Part shown: positions 51,904-62,621 of the stretch, in pieces | How positions within the stretch are numbered: the first letter of the stretch is position 1 | Layout: every line of letters starts with the position of its first letter | DNA from: Diphasiastrum complanatum | Lineage: Eukaryota; Streptophyta; Lycopodiopsida; Lycopodiales; Lycopodiaceae | Assembly (NCBI GenBank): GCA_029204225.1 | Contig: CM055099.1 | Location: forward strand, 63,378,142-63,442,141 | Direction of reading: 5' to 3' | DNA: 64,000 nucleotides | The notes under the pieces: model-generated | Told to the model about the DNA's origin: nothing | Database searches by the model: none | The model's input: the letters and a program-made list of their open reading frames with translations, nothing else | Program-made: the position numbers and the translations under genes

Positions 51904-53304
51904 TCACGGTGGTGTCTTTCGCTTGTCGCCCACGCTCTGATTCAAGTAATTGATGCTACCTTCTAAATGAATCTCAGGTATTTGTGCACCAAAAAAACTG
52001 AAGGAATCTGGGAAGGCATTTGAGCAAGGCATCTGATGCATTCCACCGGAGGCATGACGGAGAGCCATGGATCTTAGGACTACGCTTGGAGGGAAGTTCA
52101 ATTGAGCACGGGAGCCTCTCATGTCCATGGCTGCCTTGTCGTAAGCCAAAGCAGCCTCTTCAGCTGTGTCAAAAGTTCCCAACCAGATGCGCGTCCCTTG
52201 CTTCGCAGAGTCTCGGATTTCTGCTGCAAATTTTCCCCACGGCCTCTGCCTCACTCCAATGTAATGCTGAGTTTTCTGATTCTCCACATGTTTCTCGCCA
52301 GCTGCTTGAGATTCTGGCGCCTCTAGCTCTGATAGTGTTTCTTCCTTGATTGTCTTTTCACCTTCCTTGCCGCTCTGCTTTGCAGCAGGTGTCACAGGCA
52401 CCCATCCCTTCCTGACTGCCTCCTTCAACACGCCGTAAAGTACCATGTCTTCAGAATCATGCTCATCAAGAGGCAATCCATCCCAAACTCCTGAGAGCTG
52501 AGGTTGAGGACTTATGCTTGATGGGGTTCCGCGGACTCGCTTCGATCCACAGGGACTTACGAGCGGAGATCGCTGCCATGCAATAGGCGAATCTAAAAAG
52601 AAACTTTGAGAATTGTTAATAAAATCTTCTGTAACAGTGGAATTGCGGGGTAGGGAAAGAGCCGAAAGAGGCTTTTTTGTCTTGACACCATTAGTCGTAG
52701 TGCCAGGCTGAGGCTCTTCCTTTCTAGATATTCCTTGCTCACCCTCTTCTTTTACGGTGTTTCCTTTGGAGCCTGAACAGTTTAGAAAATATTCCCAGGA
52801 TGAATCGTCCAAATTCGGGTCGGGTAGGCGTCTCAAAAGTTCATCCTTCAGCTTCATAGCCTCTTTGTTTCCTCTGGCAGCCTCCTCTGTCACAACTTCA
52901 TGAAATTTCTTGCGGAAAGTTTCAGCGAAGTGATGCCTCGAATGGTCCCTCAGCTTCTTCGCAACTGTTATACATTTCCTTTGAGAGAATATAACCGAAG
53001 CTTCCGGCATATCCCCAATGTCTGTCCCATTGTTATCTAAAGGCTGATCCTTGGAAACTAAAACGTCCCCTTCTTTCGGAAAAGAACGAAAGTTGTCTGA
53101 TGATTCAGATGAGGACGAAGATAGTGCTCCAGGAGAGAACAAAAAAGAGTCAGAATCCAATTCAAGCTCCGAATTAAACGCTGGATTCCCAGTACAGGAT
53201 TCACCAAAATCCCCTGAATCGTTTTGCAAGAGGGCATGTTCTGCAAAACTTTTGTCGCTTGTCATTGTGGGAAATCCTGGCAAAATATCATACTCAGAAA
53301 ACAT
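51904..53304 (-). CDS. Ethylene-responsive transcription factor, group IX-like AP2/ERF
   Basis: 466 residues in one exon. This is a nuclear DNA-binding protein; the family binds GCC-box promoters in ethylene, jasmonate and defence responses. The AP2/ERF domain is residues 347-406 ([19 protein letters not shown]...), with Ala14 and Asp19 of the domain marking the ERF rather than DREB subfamily. [20 protein letters not shown] and [10 protein letters not shown] complete it. The motif [18 protein letters not shown] (about 284-302) matches the acidic motif just before the domain in Arabidopsis ERF1/ERF2-type group IX proteins. The N-terminal 280 residues are unusually long for this group and include a basic helical stretch (about 105-170) I do not recognise. 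The start is the first Met, and the frame is intact. Confidence 0.93.
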   Translation of the reverse strand: MFSEYDILPGFPTMTSDKSFAEHALLQNDSGDFGESCTGNPAFNSELELDSDSFLFSPGALSSSSSESSDNFRSFPKEGDVLVSKDQPLDNNGTDIGDMPEASVIFSQRKCITVAKKLRDHSRHHFAETFRKKFHEVVTEEAARGNKEAMKLKDELLRRLPDPNLDDSSWEYFLNCSGSKGNTVKEEGEQGISRKEEPQPGTTTNGVKTKKPLSALSLPRNSTVTEDFINNSQSFFLDSPIAWQRSPLVSPCGSKRVRGTPSSISPQPQLSGVWDGLPLDEHDSEDMVLYGVLKEAVRKGWVPVTPAAKQSGKEGEKTIKEETLSELEAPESQAAGEKHVENQKTQHYIGVRQRPWGKFAAEIRDSAKQGTRIWLGTFDTAEEAALAYDKAAMDMRGSRAQLNFPPSVVLRSMALRHASGGMHQMPCSNAFPDSFSFFGAQIPEIHLEGSINYLNQSVGDKRKTPP

Positions 53305-53537
53305 CGAGATCCTCGTGAGATGAAAATCACCACGTTATGATGTGCCTTTGATGATAGATACTCAAGACGGAAGCAAGAGTTTAAAGAGAGCAAACGCTGC
53401 CTGAGAGATCTGTTTCAACAATTTCCATGTTTAACCATGTCTCAACTACCTCATGAGTCATATCGTTCTCAAAGTCCATAAGACCGCACCGCTGTCCTAG
53501 CTTTCTGACTCCTGAGTCTTTGGAAATGAAGAATGCC

Positions 53538-53551
53538 TTTAAAATATACAG
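53538..53551 (-). promoter_or_regulatory. Candidate TATA box of the ERF gene
   Basis: TGTATATTTTAAAG on the - strand, about 235 bases upstream of the ERF start codon, is compatible with a 5' UTR of about 200 bases. Confidence 0.4.
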
Positions 53552-55097
53552 AGCTCAACATTGTCGTGGAACTGTAGGTAACATTTTCTTTTCATCTTGT
53601 ATTTACATACTTCATCAGTAATCGTTCCTCCCTCTCACATCAATGATCATGATCAGCACTGACGCCAAAAGATTTTGTCATCACAACGCAGGCCCATGAA
53701 AATCAAGTATCAACTGACATATCCTGACATCATATATATTGTAATAAGGGGACGAACAGTCAAGGACATCTACAATATCCAGCAATCTAAAATCACAATA
53801 TTCAATTGGATCGTGATCGTACAACAAGATCCATCAAAAGATTCAAAACTGACCAGTGACATTGTGATAACCCACGTGATGAAAAGGCCAATTGTCTCAT
53901 CAGTTAAGCAAAAGGCCAAAAGCCATTGGCATTGGTGAGAGCTCATTGGACTGGGTTCCATTTGGGATTTGACTGAGTTCTCTTCTCAGCTCTCAAATCT
54001 TTGATTGACGTTTGGTACTTTGAAGAGCCGAGAAATGGAGATGCAAAGCAGACTACATTCATTGGAATCTAAAGACTGGAGACTGGAATGTCATCATGTC
54101 AACTCGAAACTACCGGATCATTGCTCTAGACTTCTAGAGCCTCCAGGTGCAGCTTCTTAGCATTGGGTTTTTGTATATTTGTTTTTTGCCACAGCTCGGG
54201 ACTCGGGAGAGAGTATTGTGTATTCCTTAACCCAAGCAACCCTGCTCTTGTCAAGTCAGGCATGGCCTTCATTCTCATCCAAAGATGTTGAATTGTGCAT
54301 TCATAAGGTGACAACATTTTTTGAGGCAAGGTCCCACCTTCATCCAAAGGGCCTCACTCTCTCATCCAAAGGGCCTCACTCTCTCATCCGCCAACCACAT
54401 CGAATTGTCCACTAGTAATAATGATAGATGATAACATGTCCAACTATGTTAATTTGTCCATTCATAGTAATGATGGATGATGACATATCTCAACGCTCAC
54501 TCATAGGTGGAGGGGCTGCTCGATCCAATTGAGGAATACACACTTTTCAAAAGCTCAAGATGTTTCTTAGGTTACCGAAATGGGCAAATTCCCAACTCCC
54601 TAGTCAAGCATTGTGCTCTTGCATGAGGCCTCACCAATGCCATCACCAAAGTCAATTCAATATGAAACTTTGTTTCTTATTTTGTTGTGTCTTGTAAAAT
54701 AAGACCACGTAAACATAATTTAAAACCACTTGCTAGGAAACATTGAGAGGAGCATGTGAATCGCAATGCAAGAAGTCCAATATACAATAGCCCATTTTAC
54801 CAATATCATCAAATAATAATTAAATATTTGGTCAAATGCACTTGTCGACAAGCACTTGATGTGAAAAACAACCTTAAAAATCTTCATGTAAAGAAGATCT
54901 TTAAATTTAAGTAGGATAACTGTGAAAGTCATCATACTTTAAGTTGCCATTTCTCAAAATCAATTGGCAAAGTAGGACCAAGTCTATATGTATGCATCAC
55001 CCTATTGTAAAGATATTTTTAAATGGATTGGGAAGAAGCCACATACCAAAGATAACTTGTCTCTCAAGGAACAACGTTAAGATTAGAAATATTTTTT
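53552..55097. other. ERF upstream region
   Basis: It contains a 22-bp tandem duplication CATCCAAAGGGCCTCACTCT (54341 and 54363). No gene recognised. Confidence 0.4.
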
Positions 55098-55675
55098 TTC
55101 ATCATATCCAACATTAATGAGAACATCACTATATTATTATTATGGTTTAACATAAGGCTAAAATGAGTTTTATGCACCTTGTAAACGTCAATTTAAATCA
55201 GCCTAGGTAATTATTTTCCATGCTATTATTTAGAATATTGAAATGAAAAGTTGTAGGTTAATTTGAAAAATTGTAGTGTTTTTTGATGGCTAATAAGTTT
55301 CAGATACATTGTGGAACTTTCACATCAGGGTTGGAGAACCCTGATGTGAAAGTTCCACAATCGGCACAAACTTATAGCCAGAGTCTTGCACGTGAAAGAG
55401 ATTTGGGCCTAGTAAAAAAATACTTGCCATGTGGCTTGCTCATAATCTCACAAGTGCAAGCATGTAGATGAGATAAAAATATCATTATCATATATACTAA
55501 GCTAAAGCAATTTGTTACAACTTCACTGTGACCCAATGAAGAGACTATGAGGCTTATGAAATAAGCAATATGAAACTTTTTACTTTGTGCGGTTTCATTA
55601 TATCCAATATTAATGAGGGCATCACTAAACTATTATTATTAGTATTAAGGTTTTACATGGGGCTAAAACGAGTTT
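55098..55675. repeat. Direct repeats flanking a hairpin element
   Basis: Two imperfect direct repeats (55098-55172 and 55592-55675) share ATATCCAA, ATTAATGAG, CATCACTA, TATTATTATT and GGCTAAAA in order. They flank the perfect hairpin at 55308-55361. It could be a small non-autonomous element. Confidence 0.5.
55288..55379. repeat. Hairpin with 25-bp perfect stem
   Basis: 55308-55332 and 55337-55361 are perfect inverted copies with the loop GGAG. Imperfect pairing extends to GGCTAATAAGTTT on the left and AAACTTATAGCC on the right. Confidence 0.92.
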
Positions 55676-56059
55676 AGGACTATAGTCCGAATTTAGTCTA
55701 ATTTTTGGCCTTGCCTTGCAAAGGCAATACTATTTGTTGAGGTCGGTCAATGGAGTTCATCCCTGTCAAGATTTTGTGAGATCACCATTTCATGTAGGCT
55801 TGTTGGGAATCTTATGCAGATTATTCAAATCTGTACAACTTCACAAGTCCCAATTGGCTGGGTGCATGCACATATGTAGGGGACAACTCAAAGCTAAGCC
55901 TTGTCAACGGAGGAGCTATTGGGTACAAACACAAAGCTTCATTCAACACCATACCCATCTGAACAAACGAAGGAGAGGTCGTATCAAATATGATACCACA
56001 TCATTTTAGGACTCTGAAGTTTGTAAAAAGAGAATGAGTTACTAGTTTTAGCTGATTAA

Positions 56060-56199
56060 GCATGCCACCCCTGGGATGTCTACTGCTCTTGAGATATCAA
56101 GATACCATGTATGACCATCAAGGTCGTCACTACTTCAAGAACTATCGCATTGAAGGTTCAACTGATTTCATCTTTGAATCTAGAAGATCCTTATACCAG
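56060..56199 (+). pseudogene. Pectin methylesterase exon relic
   Basis: [20 protein letters not shown] and [15 protein letters not shown] match the central block of plant pectinesterases, including the catalytic region QDT and DFIF. The usual Gly after DFIF is Glu here. The exon ends at a plausible donor (TACCAG/GTATCA, 56199/56200). No other exon of the enzyme is visible, so this is a captured or leftover exon. In an active enzyme it would de-esterify cell-wall pectin. Confidence 0.65.
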
Positions 56200-57462
56200 G
56201 TATCAAACTGTGATCTCTTTTCTAGATACCAATATGATGTGAAAGCTTTAAATTGAACTTTAGAAAGAGCATAAGGAGCTCTTATGAAATGTGAAAGGTC
56301 TGACCAAATTAGTCCTCTTGGTCTTTTACATAACTCTTTACGTTGTTTCGCTCCATAAGAGTGAAGACTGTCAAACCAATCCTACCCAATCTAACATTCT
56401 CGTTTTGAAAATACCTGTAATGCATCTGATAAAATGTACATCTTGAGTTGGATTCTAAAGGCTTGATTGCAAGCTGTAAGGCTATTTTTCAAGACTTCCT
56501 GCTTATTTTGAACTATAAAAATATATGTCATAGTTAACGTAATAACACGGAAATAAAATAATGACTGGTTCATAGCCTGCCTTGAAAGTACAAAGCTAAT
56601 CATTTTCTTTACTTAAAAATCTTGGGGTAAACCGTACTTTTGCTCGTGTTTTTGCCCTCTCATTTGTTGGTGTCTGTAGTAAGTATAGGTGGTGGAATGT
56701 AATGATTGCACAATGTTGATCATATTGGATAAGGGTTCAATCAATTATTTGAAACAACCGTGTAGTGGGTTTCTTTCCTTTCCTAACCTCAACCCAAGAT
56801 CTAATCAATCTAGCATCAAAGAGATGAAGTTAGTTGTCACGCATAGATTCGTTCCCATGAGAGCGATAGTATAGTTCAAATTTCAGTATGAATGGAAGAC
56901 CCACATCTAACTCTAACATCCATTAACCCAAAGCATCAACACTACATCCACTAACACTAGATCCACAACAAGATAACTTACTCTTTCTCTCTCTCCCTTT
57001 CTCCCTCATAAAAAATGTAATAACATGCAATCCCAATAACAATCAGATCCAACAATTAGCAAAATCCAAAGGAAGCATGAGAGATGGAGGAAAAGTGATA
57101 GAGAGCAAGGACATTCATCAATCCATTTCACAAGAGAACCAATCTGCTTTATTGAATTGAAGAAATAAACATGTGTAGGAACTCGAGTTGGTCCCTTTTT
57201 ATAGTAGAGAGGAGGACTCTGGCCTCTGAATCCTATTGGTCCATTTCTGCCTCCCTAATTATTCAAATTTAAAAAAGAGTGGGAACCATCCAAATTGGAG
57301 GGAAACCCAACTTTATTCACTAACTTGACCCTGCGACATTAAAAGTCCCGCAAAAAGGCCTAAAGTCCTTTTATTGACTTGTAACTAATCAAATAGCTAT
57401 GTGATCATCGGGTTGGACTTACACACGCAGGGTGCCAAATCCCTCTCACTTATTAGCTAGGG
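56200..57462. other. Intergenic, nothing recognised
   Basis: No coding signal. Repeated CATCCATTAAC/CATCCACTAAC words occur at 56920-56960. Confidence 0.35.
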
Positions 57463-57762
57463 TTAGGATTGCCTTGGGATCTGCAAACCCTCCAATAGTA
57501 TCCCGCACCAAAAATGGTGGTGGTCCCACGGCACCTGCGAGATGCAGTTACTGGGGACTTCTATTGGCTTCGCATCTAACTTAAGTACTATGATTATTTT
57601 ACCATTCACCTTTTCTAAGGTTATATCATAAAATGTGACCATGTATGTTAACAAGTGATTTATATCAACAAAGAAATTGTTTGATGAATTATATGATATG
57701 GATCCTCCATCAGTTTCATACACTTCCTCTATATGAAATGGGGTACCAATGATTTTATGCAT
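57463..57762 (-). other. Unrecognised open frame, 99 residues
   Basis: MHKIIGTPFHIEEVYETDGG onward, with no family recognised. It lies just downstream of the spliced frame at 57828-58312 on the same strand, about 65 bases away and in another frame, so it may belong to the same decayed gene. Confidence 0.25.
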
Positions 57763-57827
57763 ACTTAAGTTAATGTATTCCTCTTTGTCTTCAAGTGATA
57801 TGACCTAGGGATAGGGACTTTTCTAAA

Positions 57828-58312
57828 TCAAACTTGCTTAAAGGCATCCCTAATAAGTTGAAATATTGTTGAATATGCTTCTCTGCCAATACCAGCAAAA
57901 TCACAGGCACCCTGAACTATAGTTTTATCTAAATTTTTTTGAATGTCTAACATCAAAGACTCTACAATTTTGGACTTTACATTGGAACTTCTATTGTTTA
58001 TCATGATACACTCAGTGGATTTGCCTGTCAATATTGAGCCCAACGACATTCCAATTGATGCATTGTCCTTTATGTTCTGATGAGCTACTAATGCAGCTCT
58101 GCAAAAAAAAAAACCAGCTAGTTAGCAGAACAACATAGTAGCAGAAATAAAACCATATGTCACTAATCAAGTTACAAAAAATCAGAGTATGCTTACCTGA
58201 ATGCTTGAATTCTTCTACTTCGATAATCTCCTTTTGAAAGGGTCTGAATATCCTTGCGGCTTTTCCGCTTGCTTCTTACTCCTAGCCTCCTCCTTCTTAT
58301 CCTCTTCCACAT
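57828..58312 (-). pseudogene. Unrecognised spliced reading frame
   Basis: An exon ending ...SRKDIQTLSKGDYRSRRIQ plus AF (to 58197) joins in frame, through a GTAAGC donor and a T-rich TTTTGCAG acceptor, to 58098-57828, which encodes AALVAHQNIKDNASIGMSLG and on to DAFKQV then stop. The splice sites and continuous frame support a once-real gene, host or transposon. I do not recognise the family. Confidence 0.35.
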
Positions 58313-58429
58313 CCTTCAATAATTGCAAAGATTGATTGCATTCGATCTAGTTCTGATTTGATATCAAACGCTGTCTTCTGTAATGAATTATTATTCTTCT
58401 GTAATGATTCATTATTTCTTTTAAGTTGT

Positions 58430-58936
58430 TCATTTTTCTCTAAAGTCTTTTGGACATGACAATTTTTTTTTTTGATAAAAAGAGGATATGTGTATCAACT
58501 CACATTCTAAAAAGTGAACTTTTTTCATTGAAAATTGATTTCCATAGTTTCGCAATCTCTCACAATATCCTAATAATCCAGTATGCCCATTGCATATCCA
58601 TATTACTAGATTAGTTATTGAAGAGAATGTGGGATGAGTCAATGTGCGGGGGTCTTGAGGATACAATGATCCGTCAATCCACAAATCCAAGTTCTTTTTT
58701 CCTTCTGCCCTATAACGGGAACAATCAGCAGTAGATATTGGAACTCCTTTGCCTCCTTGTCTCTGTATAGGTGCCAAATCATTAGGAATATCCAAATGTA
58801 GATGATACAATGTCGTCATCAAATAAAACAAGACAAAACAAAACAGTACAAAAGAAAACAATACAAACAAATCAAAGTACTTATCTTTAATTATATTATA
58901 TACTCTATCTGATTCAAATTTGGAGATGGCGCTCAT
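58430..58936 (-). CDS. Unrecognised open frame, 168 residues
   Basis: It begins MSAISKFESDRVYNIIKDKY, then a Phe/Leu/Val-rich segment (about 22-42, possibly a membrane helix but low complexity), then KGVPISTADCSRYRAEGKKN and HPTFSSITNLVIWICNGHTG. No family recognised. Its start codon lies in the first unit of a tandem repeat array. It may be an upstream exon of the frame at 57828-58312, since both are on the - strand. Confidence 0.3.
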   Translation of the reverse strand: MSAISKFESDRVYNIIKDKYFDLFVLFSFVLFCFVLFYLMTTLYHLHLDIPNDLAPIQRQGGKGVPISTADCSRYRAEGKKNLDLWIDGSLYPQDPRTLTHPTFSSITNLVIWICNGHTGLLGYCERLRNYGNQFSMKKVHFLECELIHISSFYQKKKLSCPKDFREK

Positions 58937-59022
58937 ACTTTCAGTCCGATGTGGAGATGGCGCTCATAATCTCAGTCCAATGTGAAGATGGCATTCATAT
59001 TTGGAGATGGCGCTCAAATTTT
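58920..59022 (-). repeat. Tandem array of 31-bp start-codon units
   Basis: Units containing GGAGATGGCGCTCAT recur at about 58921, 58952, 58983 (diverged) and 59002 with a 19-31-bp period. On the - strand most read ATGAGCGCCATCTCC. Confidence 0.8.
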
Positions 59023-59049
59023 TATTCCAGTGGAGGGATGCTTTTTTCC

Positions 59050-59746
59050 CTGATTTGAATTTGTGGATGGTGGTCATATTTCCAAATTTTGACAAGTTAG
59101 ACTGTGAACAGTTTAGAGTTGTTAATTGTGACTGTAGACACTATAATTAGATCATTGGGAGTTGGGAGGCCTTGGGAGTGGTGGGGGCAACCAAATAAGC
59201 AATATTATTTTTTTAATTTTGATATTTTTCTTTATCCTACGTGGCATTCCTTAAAGGGTCTTTTTGATATTCAAAACTCCTCTAATGATAGTGGGTTGAC
59301 CTCAGAGGTGGAGAATTTGTCAAGAAAAACTCTGAGAAAAGCTGTATAGCTGCTCAAGAATGGAAAAAAAATCCTAGGCTGGGGTATTGAAGTGGAAAAT
59401 CTCTGATCTCTCTCATTACAAGATGTTTTTTGAAGCTGTGAAGCTGTGAGCAAGGGTGCCCTACCCCTAGAAATGTGTTGTTGACAGCCCTAAACTATCG
59501 CGCAGAAATTGGAGAGTTTTTTAGCCTCTCTAGATCTATTGTAGCCAGTCCATTTAGGTTTTTCTTTTCTTTTGAAGAGAGTTGGAAGTGGCGAATGATA
59601 GATCACATCAGTTGTACGTGTTAAACCAGAGCATGGCCTTAGTGCAAATGTGTGTGTAGTGGGCCGAAGAAAAGGCTATGGGTGCACAAATTCGATCTAG
59701 CCTGTTGGATTGCGCTTTACCATAATCAATGGTAAGCAATGGTTAG
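59050..59746. other. Intergenic, nothing recognised
   Basis: No coding or structural signal. Confidence 0.35.
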
Positions 59747-60265
59747 TGTTATGTCCATGACCAGTACATATAGGATACAATATACTCCTAGTCTTGGATA
59801 CATGGTACTCTAGTGAAACAAGCTGTTAGTTATGCCACGTCATACTAGACGTGGCCCGAAAGTAACTAATATCCTGGTGAGGCCCAGAACACACTAAATG
59901 GAGTTTAGACAAGGTATGAGACAATGTATGCATGTGTAGAGTTATCAATATCAATTCTATGAATAGGACTCTATTCTAGGTGAATCTATGTAAAGGGAAC
60001 TTAGGGCTATGCATGGCTAAGTACCCAAGATGCTTTTGGCTCTATATATTGGGTCCAAACTCGTCCTACTCCTCATTATGGTTGTGGATTCATTGTCAGG
60101 CTCTCACTCTACATGCATGCTTCTTGTTCCTTGGCTTGGGGGTGAGGCTTCTAGAGTTGATTGGATGCTTCTACTTGGTTGGGTGGTTTCTCCATAGTGT
60201 GTTATCATTGTGTTTGTGATTTGTAAGCAAGATCTAAAGAGCTTCCCTTATAGTGGTATCAGAGC
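59747..60265 (+). repeat. LTR with tRNA-Met primer-binding site
   Basis: A stretch from TGTTATGTCCATGACC to about 60250 is followed by TGGTATCAGAGC (60254-60265). Part of it matches 17990-18125. It is the 5' LTR of a + strand element. Confidence 0.65.
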
Positions 60266-61415
60266 AAGGCTTACAAGTTTGGAGAGGTGGTGCTTTTCAT
60301 TGGAGCTTGGTGGCATTCAACTAGTATTCTCATCCAAGGAGAGGAGCAAGGTTGCAAGTTGGTGGATCTTCCAATTTCAATTTGCATGATCCATATCTCT
60401 CTCAAATTTCATTGTGGTTTATTGGAGAATTGTGCTAGGAAATCAGTTTTGGTGTCTTTTTGGAGTTTTAGCATGTGTAGCTCAAAACTAGTAATGGATC
60501 TGAAATTTCCAACAAGTTCATTCACTTTGAAGTAGTGAAGTTCAAGTTGCATGTTGGATCTTCCCATGTATTTGGATTCTAGATTCCTTTGTGGCCAAAT
60601 TTGGCTTGTTTTCCATGATTTTGGCACAAAATGGAGGGTAGAATTCAAATCCAGCAAGTTCAGATCAATTGGTTGGTTATAACTCTGTATTTTAGATTGC
60701 ATGTGGATTTGGAAAATGTTCTTGCATTATATTCCAATTGAGCATGGTGAAAAAACCTAGAAAGGGCTAAAATTCATGATTTTTGCTTGTTTTTTCATGA
60801 AATTGGATGATAGGAGGTGGTTGAACATCAATTGAAGCTGTGAAAAGATGAATCGTAGTCTTTTGAAGCTGTCCTAGAAGTTAGAGTCAAGAATTCCAGC
60901 AATTATATTTGTAGGAAGTCAAAAATTGTCAAAAATTGACCAATTTTGGTGAATTTTGTGGGGTGGATTTCTCTAAATCCATAAGGGGATCATTCTGGAT
61001 TTTTTTATAGCATGATTTGTATTTTTTTTTAACCTTCCCAGCAAGCTATCGGACCTATAAATTGATGGGTAGAGGCATATGTTTCAATTCCATCAAGTTT
61101 GTTGCAAAATTGACTTCTAGAAATCATTATAAATTTCATTTAGATTTTTATATATGATATTGATTGTTGTTTTGAAATCCGACATGGCACATGGTTTTAA
61201 TTTCTTAGTTGGTTATTATGTCAATCCACATCTCTAAATTTGACATTGCAATTTTTGAAAAAAGAACATTGCACATATAAAAGCAATGGCAATATAGCAC
61301 GATCATTTGCAATAATAATATTTTCATAATATGAATCACTATATTACAAAATTGGTGCTTTAATGTCGCATGAGTCTTTCTAGATCTAACATCAACTAGA
61401 ATTTATAAACCTAAT
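60266..61415 (+). other. Leader remnant after the LTR, then unassigned
   Basis: To about 61020 it is T/G-rich leader-like sequence without gag. Beyond that it is AT-rich with no feature recognised. Confidence 0.35.
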
Positions 61416-62340
61416 CTACTCGTCGTCGTCGTGACGTCCAATCTGCATGAATACAAGCAAACAAACTACATTATTATTTGATACTTGATCGTATTAAATT
61501 AAATAAAATTGACATCGGAATACAAACCACATTAGTATGAATACAAAACTAGTACTTACATTTGGAGGATGACCCTCGCTCTTTAGTTTGTTGACTAATG
61601 CGTCGTATGATTCCCTGAATGCAATTCGTACTCCTCCTTAGTTGGCAGACGTCCATAGTCCGCCAACTATCCATGCATTCAATTTAAGTTGAAATTAATT
61701 TAGGGCTACATTGGAGCAGCTAGTCATAATGCATATTAAAAAAAAAAGCATATGAAATCAAAGATAAACTATAAGAGTAGTGTAAGTTCACTTACCATGC
61801 TTGCTTGCAATCCCACCTTTCCGCTCGAGCCCAACCTAGGATTGCCTATCCCATGCATCCTAGCGGCCGCAACATCTTTCTAAATCTTGTATTTATCTGG
61901 TGTTCGTTCATCTACTTTTACATGGTTCCAATCATTTCTTGAACACCAGGAGGGCTTGGATTGCCCGTCCTATAAGCTCGTCGTGCCATATCATGATGAT
62001 GCCTAATCCATAAGCTCATATGCTTATGAATTTCCTTCTCCTCAAATTCCTCTTCTTGTTGGAATTCGTCACGAAGGGTACCAATAACCTGTCGTTTATC
62101 GGCGGCAAGTTGTTCGGACCATTTACTAAATTAATCTGTCGCCAAAATGACGTTGGCATAAAGAATAGAGTCGGTCCAAAACCACCCTCCCTTTTCTATT
62201 GGCAATTATATTACCTTGAGGATCCATGTCATAATAAGGATTTGTGGATGACTCTTCGATGGGGGGTTTGCTCAGGAGTTAATGATTCATATAAATTTTT
62301 AACATAGTCTCCCGAGCTTTCACCACTGCCTGACCCTGAC
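61416..62340 (-). pseudogene. Unrecognised spliced frame, divergent from CACTA transposase
   Basis: On the - strand: MSGSGSGESSGDYVKNLYES, then after stops QLAADKRQVIGTLRDEFQQE and MSLWIRHHHDMARRAYRTGN, a donor at 61795, an exon with FRESYDALVNKLKSEGHPPN ending at 61560 (GTAAGT), and a last exon IGRHDDDE then stop (61442-61416). There are several frame breaks. The protein-like blocks with consistent splice sites suggest a decayed second gene of a transposon. The family was not recognised. Confidence 0.4.
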
Positions 62341-62621
62341 ATGATTACTACATTCATAAATATACAATACATTACAATATACCCTAATATATTGAAATGC
62401 AGTAGAAAAGAAAATCGATTACAGAACGTTAATGCATATTGGACTTTCATACCCGTGTTAACAAAAGAAGAGAGATATGCGTGTAGAGCTCGAGCCTGCA
62501 CCAACATCCAAAAGAATCATATAAGCGACAATGTATAAGAATAGTACTATCTAAAAGTTAAAACATTAAATCATACAATAATTTTATGTTATTTGTGTTT
62601 AGTACTTGTGCGTATATGCAG

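Noticed and set aside
55716-56009. 97-residue frame just before the pectin methylesterase exon
   Set aside because: I tried to read it as an upstream exon of the enzyme, but no pectinesterase motif appears.
58920-59022. CRISPR-like repeats
   Set aside because: Only about four contiguous units with no spacers; it is a simple tandem duplication.
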